Shown in pieces: positions 36,913 to 47,600 of a DNA stretch of 64,000 bases. Location of the stretch: positions 20,517,338-20,581,337 of the forward strand of contig NC_088302.1 in the NCBI RefSeq assembly GCF_032854445.1. The letters are read 5' to 3'. The notes beneath the pieces are model-generated. The model searched no databases, was not told the DNA's origin, and was given only the letters and a program-made list of their open reading frames with translations. A program made the translations under genes and the position numbers. Position 1 is the first letter of the stretch; every line of letters begins with the position of its first letter. The stretch is from Liolophura sinensis. Taxonomy: Eukaryota > Mollusca > Polyplacophora > Chitonida > Chitonidae.

Positions 36913-38733
36913 ATGCACTCCCAACTCGTGGCTCTCTTCTCCGTTGTCATCGCTCTGATGCTGGTCAACACTAACGCCACGTGCGATTTCGGATGTAGAA
37001 TGGACTGTACCCAAGGATTTCCCTGCAAACTGAAATGTGACATCGTTTGTGGCAGACGACGAAGATCCCTGGACCTGGTGTGTATATGACTCTATCTTCT
37101 AAATTCATTGTACTTAAAAAAAAAAATAACTGGTTAAAAATAGAATTGCATAAGGATAATTTAAAAATTATTTTAACCGTTATGAAATGTGAAGTGCAGC
37201 GTTAAACACCATATGAAATAAATGAACACTTCCGTTTAACATCTCTAAAAACCCTTGCTGACAGAGAAATTCAAAACATCCCTCGCTGCTGACCACTTCT
37301 CTGTTAATGACTACGCAGGTAGCATGTTCGATTTTAGCCTCCCTTGTCTTGGTTGCAGATTTATTATATAATGTATATAAGCCCTATAAGAATTGGAAGG
37401 TAAGTGAGTTGCATGACTTTCAATGTCCACTTGACTCTACACACCTCTGGCTGCTTTCTTATACAAAGGCGTTCATAAAAAAGCTATCATTAAATAGAAT
37501 GGTCATGTGGATAATCGATCTGTTTTGTGTGTCTAACAGGGAGCAGGCAGTTTCCACTTCCAGCGTGATTTCAGTGTGTACGACGTCAATAACAACAACT
37601 TCATCAGTCTTGAGGAGCTGGCCGAGCTGGTAGACAGTCAGCCGTCCAATGAGGGTGTGATGAAGGCATTTTTTGTCGCAGACACTAATGGTACGTGTGT
37701 GAGATATTTACATAATTACAATGTTTGTAATAAAGAACACGATAAATACCTAATAAAACTCAAGGTGAGCTATTCTGATCTTTGTAATTTTGGCCAGGCT
37801 GAGAAGACGATACATCAAGTTTAGTTGTGTGTGTGTCAGCGGTACAGTGTTGAAAGACGAATATTGTTTACTGATCTTGTAGACGCTCGAATCCTTAACC
37901 CAACTGTGAGAACTACGCTTTGTCTACCGAAAAATGCAAGTTTAGTTTTTAAAGCTGTGGAGAACTATTCATGTAGAATCCATAGATACTAAGGAGCGGC
38001 ATTGTAGCAATAGTTCTCTGTGAATTGACCACTGCTAATTAGAACAGCCTGAATCAGTAAAACACATCTTATTGCCTTGGCGCAAATCATTCCAGGTAAT
38101 GCAGTCGCCATCCTGTGTATGTATCTGTTTGTAAATGTATCTGTGAGATTGGTCATTGGGAATTCGGCTTTGGAAATTGTTTTATTTTGCTGACGGCCTG
38201 AACCGTGATTTTTATACTTAGCTTAATTTGCATAAACGACACAACAAAAAGTAATAATTTTACTTATTTTGTCAGTCTACCAGACTGGTTCTTACAGTGA
38301 AGTTTGTCGCTTTTATACAGTTTTCTTTATTGGTAAATTTCACTCACATTTATACTAAATAATGGATGAATGAATGATTATGGCTTTACGCCAGCTTTGC
38401 GGCGATATCGTGACGAGAGTCAGGTTGCCAAAGCAACAAAAACAAGCATGTTGCAGAGACTTGAACAGTTTGAATGTGTTGATACCATATATCGCTGGTA
38501 TAAACTGTATTAGCATTTGGAAGTTGCTATTACACTTGTCACTGTTAATACTACAATTCACAGCGTGATTTATGAATAGGTAAACAATCTGTACAAACAG
38601 GTGTGTAATGAAGGTATGTGTAGATCCTTTAAACGTTCAGCCGAATTTATTCCGAAAAACCTTATGTTTCGTTCCAGGTGACATGTTGATCAGTAGAGAA
38701 GAGTTTCAGAAAGCTCCGTGGGACTTTGAATAG
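36913..38733 (+). CDS. Secreted precursor: six-Cys peptide, RRRR site, EF-hand pair (copy B)
   Basis: Second direct copy, exons 36913-37077, 37540-37690 and 38678-38733, also 123 residues. Differences from copy A are few: MHSQL for MDSRL at the start, CDIVC for CDMVC, and VDSQ, VMKAF for VHSQ, VRKAL between the EF-hands. All six cysteines, GRRRRS and both EF-hand loops are kept, so both copies look functional. TATA box 36209-36217, leader exon to 36312, poly(A) signal 38792-38797. Its leader intron has about 190 bp that copy A lacks. Confidence 0.87.
37307..37399 (+). CDS. Possible alternative first exon, copy B
   Basis: Same 31 codons and same GTAAGT donor as at 29010-29102. The inverted copy C has lost both the ATG and the GT (TTAAGT). 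Confidence 0.35.
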
Positions 38734-38797
38734 GGTAAGAATTGTTTTCATGCCACAGTGACAGGTCTTTGGGACGATACAACCTCAAATGAATAAA

Positions 38798-40150
38798 TGC
38801 CTAAAGTTTGGTATAGACATGACAAAACGCAGCTAGAACAATTACGACGTTGGAATGATGTTCAAAATTTGAAGTCACATTAGTGTTGTCAAATTAAATC
38901 ATTGGATTTAATTTAATTTAACTACTCTTGTAGGTTACTCATTAAGATTTTAGCTAAATACGACGAGGGTACCTAGTTCCCCCCAGATGAATTAAAGAAT
39001 TAAAATGGGAGAAACTGTTCTATAAGGCATACATATATGGTTTAACGGCTGAGAAGAGTGTTGTCTACATGTATACATGACGGATTTAAACATGCATGTA
39101 CATGGGTTAAGAAGCCTTTTGTGAGTCATGGTCCACGATTTAATCGGACAGTGATTAAATTTATTCGCCTTGAGTATTCCATTGCGTCTTTCACGTTCAT
39201 CATTACGAACTGTTGACTCTTTGCAGGATTCTTATTTTCTTTCACTTCATATATAATATAAGGATTGGGGAGGATTTGTGTTGAACACTGGTTTGGAAAT
39301 TTGTCTTGTGATTATCGACCCGGACCGTTTGTAATGGTTGACGGCTTGTATACAAATGTCTGCTTCCGCGCCAATAGATTCAAACCCTTTCATTTCCGCG
39401 TGTGAATATACTGTATACTACAGCGATCTAGCCATGAGAACATTGTTATGCATATAAGTCTAAATCCCAGGTGTCCTTGTGTTTACCGGTTGTGTTTTAT
39501 TTCACCAGATGCTGATGTCTTCACACTGCAGAACAGCCCCCAGTAAAATTACAAACGTGCAGCAATACCTCACCAAGCCATACCTCAACAACGGTTGTTT
39601 CTAGTCATTATCCATATGATTATAAATGCGTAAAAAGTAATCTACTTTGATAATAAATACCGACTACTGTAATTTTATTACTTTTTCTTATCAAAGCTAT
39701 GTCAAACAATCGAAACCACAAAAGTGGTGTTTCGGTCATCATTCATTTATTAAATGTATACTGTATTGAAAAAACAAGTGTGCTCAGAATCAAACTTATT
39801 TATTTATTTGATTGGTGTTTTACGCTGTACTCACAACGGCGGCCAGAATTATAGTGGAAGGACAAAATCAAATTCGGATCAGAATGTCGATACACCTACG
39901 GACATGATATTTGCGAGATCCTTCTACCCTTCACTGGTCTTTGAACTGGACGTGAGTCGTAAAAATTTGTCGACATCAATCGTAGCAGGCTGTTCAGATA
40001 GTCTTACTTGAAGTTTTACCTATCAGTAGTATGGTATACAACCTGATTTATTTGTTTGATTGGTGTTTTACGTCATACACAAGAATATTTCACGGAGGAA
40101 ACCCACGACCATCCGCAGGTTGGTGGAAAACCTTTCCATTTACGACCGAA
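38798..40150 (+). other. 3' flank of EF-hand copy B
   Basis: Counterpart of 30501-31870, with the same two SINE fragments (about 39798-39865 and 40050-40140). Confidence 0.5.
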
Positions 40151-40154
40151 CAAG

Positions 40155-41325
40155 AAATGTCCTGACGGAGACTGGTCGACCCGGTGTCAAGGTACTGTGA
40201 TTGTATGAAATGTTTTGCCCGACTGGTCGACCTGTTGTCAAAGTACTGCGACTCTAGAAAATGTCCTGTCAAGGACTGGACGACCAGGAGTCAAGGTACT
40301 GTGACTGCAAGAAATTTCCTGTCATGACTGGTCGACCGGCGCATACTGTGACTCTAGAAAATGCCCTGTCAGGGACTGAACGACCCGGTGTAAAGGGACA
40401 GTGACCGTATCAAATGTCCCTTTAGGGACTGATCGACCCTGCGTCAAGGTACAGTTACTGTATGAAATATCCTGTAAGGGACTGGTCGACCCGGCGTCAA
40501 GGTACAGTGACTGTGTGAAATGTCTTGTCAAGAAATTGTCGACCCGACGTCAAAATATGACTGTATGACTGTATAAAATATCCTGTATAAAAGTATCCAA
40601 GGTACAGTTACTGTATGAAATATCCTGTATGGGACTGGTCGACCCGGCGTGGAGGTACTGTGACTGTATGAAATATCGTGTAAACGACTAGTCGACCCGG
40701 CACCAAAGTACTGTGACTATATGAAATGTCCTGTCAGGGACTGGTCGACACGCTGTCAAGGTACTTTGACTGTAGAAAATGTCCTGTTATTGACTCGACG
40801 ACCCGATGTCAAGTGACTGTGACCCGGAATCAAGGTACTGTGACTGTATGAGATGTCCTGTTAGAGCCTGGTCGACCCGGCGTCAAGGTTCTGTGACCGT
40901 ATGAAAAATCCTGTCATAACCCGTCGATTCGGCCTCAAGGCGTAGTGACTGTATGAACTGTTCTGTTATGACTGGTTCACTTGGGGTCAAGGTACTGTGA
41001 CTGTATGAAATGTCCTGTCAGCGTCTGCTCGACCCAGTGTCAAGGTACTGTGTATGAATTGTCCTGTCAGGGACTGGTCGACCTGGCCTCGAAGCACAGT
41101 TATTGTAGGATGTTTCACGCCAGGCTCTGGTCGACCCAGCATTAAAGTACTGTGACTGTATGGAATGTCTTTTTAACGACAGGTCCACCCCGTGTCAATG
41201 TACTGTAACTACAAAATGTTCAGTCAGGGCCTGGTTGACCCGGCGTCAAGGTACACTGATTGTAGGAAATTTCCTCTCAATGACTGACTGACCCGGTACC
41301 ACGATAATGTAACTGTATGAATCCT
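40155..41325. repeat. 53-bp minisatellite, about 22 units (right flank of duplication)
   Basis: Units of GACTGGTCGACCCGGCGTCA, AGGTACTGTGACTGTATGAA, ATGTCCTGTCAGG with many variants. The end of the duplicated block lies inside it. Confidence 0.93.
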
Positions 41326-41550
41326 TTCTGGATTTAAACTGACGGCATTTCTTGCCACAGACAAAGCGACGTGGTGAAAAAATCGTGACAACTCAAAAAT
41401 TGATCGGCAATGACGTCCTTGGTACCTCTCTTGGTGTCTTGTACAGATTTCTTCACATCTTTGGTTTTACGAATATGACATACAGACTACAATGCAAAAA
41501 GTAAGATACCTTTATTTCCAAAACATTGAAATACATTTCTTTTAAACACA

Positions 41551-41654
41551 CTAGACCATGCCTTGAAGGCAGCACATGGCACTGGCTACCACGCCCTTCT
41601 CCCCGACGAACCGGGTACCGCCGTTGACGGCTACACAAGAGGGGAGCTCGTCTT
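41551..41654 (-). CDS. Cys-rich gene, last exon
   Basis: 104 bp including TAG. Encodes PSCVAVNGG and GEKGVVASAMCCLQGMV. The final CC pair closes module 3, as at the end of PCSK9. Poly(A) signal 35 bp downstream. Confidence 0.88.
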
Positions 41655-44600
41655 CTGAAACCACAAGAGATTCAGAAATTTATTCATTTATTTACATGCA
41701 TTTATTTATATATTTGATTGTTGTTTAACGCCATACTCATGTATGATGGCGGGTAGTTTTATGTGTATACGCTCAAAAAACTAATTTAGTTCTAACAGAA
41801 AGTGATGCTATAATGTATTCTGTTATTATTACACATTATTCTGTCATATTCGACATAATATTCTGTTAGTCTAAATCTTTGTGTTGAATTAATAGAATAT
41901 GTGTCTTGTATTTAACAAAATAACCTGCTACTATAAAAGAATACATTCTAGCTTCACTCAACAACAGATTTTCTGTTAAATTTAACAGGTCAATTTATTT
42001 TAGAGTACAGTGTGTGTCCAACGTGAACTACGGACCTTTCCCAATATGCTAAAGAAATTTTCCATGCGTGAAGTACATATATTTACACCATATTGGTGGA
42101 AGATAAGTGGTTTTCAACAGCTGATAAGTGGTTTTCAACAGCACTAACGGCCACGCGAGTATCACCAAGCGCTTAATGTCACATTTGGCCCCACGAATAC
42201 TGAGAGGGAATCAGAGAAAAAAAACAGCCACAACAATTTGACAGTTTCCAAATCTGTAAAATTTTATTTTTCCGGCCTCATGTAAATTTTCTGGGCTACG
42301 GTTTTATTCTTATTTTTCGTGTAAATGATTAAACAGTTAGATACCGGAAGGTCCCATAAACCCCCGCTTGAGGCAAAATTAGGCAAAATATTACTAGAAA
42401 TGTTAATAGTAATTAATTAGACGCCACTGGCTAAGATTGACTCAAAATGCGGAAAGTATTCAGCAAGTGATTCATAGAAAGGTAGGCCTAAATGTGTGTA
42501 GGTTGAAGCAGTATTACTTTCCAAAAGAACACGCAAAGTTATACAAGCATGCCAACACATGGTATGTAAAGTTGAGACACTGATGTTATTATGATGAAAC
42601 ATAGGTAGAGCTTGGTATTTCTCGCAATCCCTAATGCCATAATGCTGGCGCAAAGAGATACATAGACGCACAATTTATTTATTTACTTATTTCATTGGTG
42701 TTTTAAGCCGTAATCAAGAATATTTCAGCACTATGATGAGAGGAAACCGGGCAGAGAGCGGGAGAAAAACCCATGACCATCCGCTGTTGCTGCCAAACCT
42801 TCCCACATACGACCGTAGCGGAAGTCAGCATGAACTAGACACAGGCGCACAAAATGACGCACGTGTAAAGGGAAACAGCTGTCAAAGACGTAGGCGTACA
42901 CGTAGATGGCTAAATCCAGCGTCTGAAGCTGAATTTTTCCCTTCAAATCGATATAACTGACACGTGAATACAGGACGGCCTTATAGTCTGGAAAGCTGAT
43001 TCAAAAGTAATTTTACATTAAATGAATTAGACGATAATTTGCCAGCGCTAGAATGACCCACCGGTAATATAAGCGCCTGCTGTCCGGCCGTCGTCTGACA
43101 TCACGCTACAACCAGTCATCGCTTCTCCGGGGTGACACTGAACTGAGGCTGTGTCTCCGATAAGCCCTCCGCTATTCTCCGATGTCACCGGGCGGCAGTT
43201 CAGGCGCGGGGCGGAGCAGCAGGCAGCGTAGGAAAATACACCTGAAAAAAATTGATTGAAAGATTCCTGTTTAGCGCCATACTAAATATTGTACTCTTAT
43301 ACGACTGAGGTTAGTTTTTTATCGGTGGGGGGAATCGAAGTGCCCTGGGAAATCCCACCGATCTTTCACTCATTTCTTTGATTGTTTTTTACGCCGTACG
43401 CAATAATATTCCCACCATCGTTTGGCAAGCTCCGTGAGCACAAACGTCCGCACAAGCTTCACCTTTGTCACTAATGCCCCTGCAAGCAGCGAGAGGGGAG
43501 AAATATACAAATCTGCAGTCCAGTTGTGGTACTGCACGTAACATGCCTCAAGAAAATAAATTAGAAATTAAAGTAGAAATCAAACAAGTTGTAAACGGTG
43601 ACAGAAACCGTAGTCAGCCAGAATAATACATTACATTCTTGTGGACACGCCAACAAGTTTAGTATATGGACACTGGATACACCAACAAGCTTAGTATATG
43701 GATAATGGATACGCCAACAAGTTAAGAATATGGACACTGGATACGTCAACAAATTTAGTATATGGACACTGGATACGCCCTACAAGATAAGTATATGGAC
43801 ACTGGGTACGCCAACAAGCTTAGTATATGGACACTGGATACGCCAACAAGTTTAGTATATGGACACTGGATACGCCAACAAGTTTAGTATATGGACACTG
43901 GATACACCAAGAAGCTTAGAATATGGACACTGGATACGCCAAAAAGCTTAATGTATGAACACTTTGAACTCTGAACTCTGAACAGGTGGACATTTGAGGT
44001 TTCGTGTTTTCCCAAAAGTTATATGCTTATGCCCAAGAGAATTCCTCACACACATGTAGTTATATCTGAGAAACTGTACTTTACCTCCCTCGACTTTGTT
44101 TGTCCCATCCATCTGCGCAACACAGGAAGTGCTTCGGTGGAACGCCCCATCCATATTGCCAAAGTATGTGTACGACGTGCAACCTACAAACACAGTCAAT
44201 GTCAAGGGGAGCACTACAAATACATTGCATCTTTATGTTGTTACAGAGAGAGGAGCTCTATAAATATTCTGCACTTTGTTGTTACAGCGAGGGGAGCACT
44301 ATAAATATTCTGTACCTTTATGTTGTCGCAGCGTGGGGAGCACTATAAATATTCTGTACCTTTATGTTGTTGCAGCGTGGGGAGCACTATAAACATCCTA
44401 CACCTTTATGTTGTTGCAGTGAGGGAAACACTATAAATATTCTACACCTTTATGTTGTTACAGCGAGAGGAGCACTATAACTATTCTGCACCTTTATGTC
44501 GTTACAGAGAGGGAAGTATAAATATTCTGCGGTCGTGTAACAGCAGAAATGTAACAAAAAGAGAAAGGATGGTATATATACCTGTTGCAAATGAGCCTGT

Positions 44601-47600
44601 CGGGCAGGTGGTCACGGCCTGGTCGCCGTCGGTCACAGGTTTGGGGGTCGGACCAGATGCCTCATACGAACAACTCATCCCGGTTAGCTTACAGCATCGG
44701 GCAATGGCCTGCACGGCTGTATAATAATGACATACCGTTCATTAGTGAGGAACTTTTCAAAATACAGCGATTCGGGTCCAGGCTATGTACTCTGCTGTTC
44801 ATTCCAATCGTATTTATCATCACACATAAGAACAAAGTACCTTCCAGTTTGAACCTGAATACTTTTTATTTATTTATTTATTTGATTGGTGTTTTACGCC
44901 GTACTCAAGAATATTTCACTTATACGACGGAGGTCAGCATTGTGGTGGGTGGAAACCGGGCAAAACCCACGACCATCCGCAGGTTGCTGGAAGACCTTCC
45001 CACGTACGGCCGGGAGGAAGCCAGCATGAGCTGGATTTGAACTCACGGCGACCGCATTGGTGAGAGGCTCCTGGGTCATTACGCTGTGCTAGCGCGCTAA
45101 CCAAATGATCCAAGGAGGCCTCTTATGTGAATAGAGCTGTTGGCTAGACGGAAGGGATGAATTGCTGTCGATTATAGGTGACTGAATATAAGGCCATTGG
45201 TTCGAAACCAAAAGATATAAATTTTCAGCGATAGAATCTGTGCTATACTCCAGAAAGTGTTACCCTTTATTAAAGATATAACACCGTCTTTCTTCAATGT
45301 GGATGTAGCAGGGGAAAAGACACCAGTTAACAGGTCAAGATAAGGTCATATATGCTTATATGCACTCAAGCTTCCGAATGACAAATACTTCGGAATGACG
45401 AAGACGCACCGATAAAAATGGATGAGTTAACAAGAGAAGTCCGCAGCTTTAATTATATTGTATCTCTATGAAAGTATAGCTTTACAACTACCATGCCTCC
45501 GTAATGAGAAAACGGTGTGATAAACTGCCGCAAATTTACAGCTGAAAGTCCAGCCAATTCTGAGAGCAATATGTTCTTAAAATGTTCTTAAAATTGCTAA
45601 AATCTAATTTAAACGACAAGCGATCTACTTCAAAAAATCTTTAAAAGCATGTTTGTCACTAAAAGCTCTTTGTAAAGACACAACGGCGGGCAGCAAATAC
45701 ATGTATTTAGTGTTAAAAACTTTCCATCGAACTGCGTTCCTTGTGAATTTTAATTCATGCATGCGTGTCAGTGAATATATACACTTACGCGCAGCCGATC
45801 GAAAAGCGTTTACAGCAATACACGTTATTTTCCCGTGATACATCTCAATCTGGTCACCGTCCCGGAAGTCTCGGTTGTCCTAAGAGGAAAATATAAGACA
45901 GTCGTGCATGAACATCATAATGTGCATGGTTTAAGTTAGTGCTCTAAACATTAGGCCACCGAAGCGGTACTCATAATTAGGGATCCCTTTCTTCCGGAAC
46001 GGGATCCCTATTGTAATCGTTCTGTTTTTTCTTATTAGAGATCCCGTTTTTCCCGAACGGGATCCCTATTGTAATCGTTCTGTTTTTTCTTCTTCTTCTT
46101 CTTCTTATTATTTTTTTTCACCGACTTTGTTCGCAAGGAAGCTTCTACACCGTTCAACATAGAGGTTCCAAATTTTGCTCACATATTCTGGCGGTGAATA
46201 TCTCGGGACAAATTCTCCATTTATTGCTATGTCACGTGGTTCGGCCGCCATATTGAATTTTGTGTAAAACCTTTTAAAATCTTCTTCTCAAGAACCACTG
46301 AACCGATCCTTTTCAAATTTGACATGCCGCTAGAAGGTCAGGAGTTCTTAAAAGTTTGCAAAAATGGTTGACTTCCGGTCAGAACTCTGGAAGCTCGCCA
46401 TTGGTCGAAATTGTGACATCACTAAAAGTTCTGAAATCTCAAACGTTCTCAACGTATTCTGATGTATCTTGAGCTGCTGATTCCGAATCTGCTTGTATTT
46501 TTTGCATATCTGTGTAACATTTTGAGATATAAGCAAAAAACTAAAAAAAAGTTACGTAATTTCAATGACCTGTAACTCGAGAACTATGGGAGCTAGAAAT
46601 GTGCAACCTGCACTAAATTGTAGCCCAAGACATGCTCTTTCGAGCATTTGTCAACAGATTTGAGATCAGATCAATGTTTTTCTCGCTAGAAGCGTTTAAA
46701 TGACAACACCGTTTTTTATTTAGAAAAAGATGGGAATCCTATTGCTTTAACATGGAGTTAGATGGGGACTGGACTGGGTTTGTAGTATTTGACCTGATGC
46801 TTTCGGCTACACTGTCCATGATCTCCCGAAACGGTTGTAGGATGACATTCAGCTATACAGTACTCTATTAGATGTCCTGGAATTCTAACTACAACAGCAA
46901 ACGACGTGGACCTGGAAAAGTTATCTTTGTTTTGCGCACGCCTTGTCCTCTTTATTATACGCTAACCAGGCCAGGGTGATTGACAGATATGGACATGTGC
47001 CGTGGTCCAGGTGTTGACTTTCTGACAGCGCCTGAGCTATCAGTAGAGCTGTGAGTCTGTGCATGGCAGGTCGTGGATTGAGACATGAAAGTACAAATTT
47101 TGATTTTTCTTCTTTCTTTCTTTTCTCTTACTGCTGACGCCTGTCAGTTATGTCAGAGTTCGATCCCAGCTTAGCCAATTTGTCAGGCGATGAAAATGTT
47201 GTCAATTTCAAGGTTTTAAGTAGGCTGCTAGGCGTAGTTGGATGTTCTGATGGCGAATATGGTGGTTTTTCCTTTCTCCGACGCACGGTTTTGTCACCAA
47301 TTCCCATGAAAAAGCGAAAAAGTGCAATTTTCGCCCGTTTGGAGGTCACGTGACAAAAAACTTATGCCGCTGTGGAGCTGAAAATAACGGAGGACAAAGG
47401 GCTATATGGGTACTGTAGGCGTGTGGAAAATCGTTGAACTGTCATAATAAAAGTGGGAGTTGCAGGGATTGAAAAATTGGCCAAAGGCCGATTGGCTGTG
47501 TTTGTCACTTTGACGTCCCCATGTTATATGATGCATTTTAAATGTATTTGGACTAGGATGAACACACGAACATTGTAGTCATGCTACCAGACGTAGTTTG

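Larger units (their letters stand above)
31942..40262 (+). repeat. Tandem segmental duplication, copy B (about 8.3 kb)
   Basis: Begins at once after copy A with the same CCCAGTTTGCCTTTCTCTAC. Longer mainly because of about 190 bp in the leader intron (36402-36601) and one more minisatellite unit at the end; it lacks about 35 bp near 38995 that copy A has (30702-30740). Confidence 0.95.
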
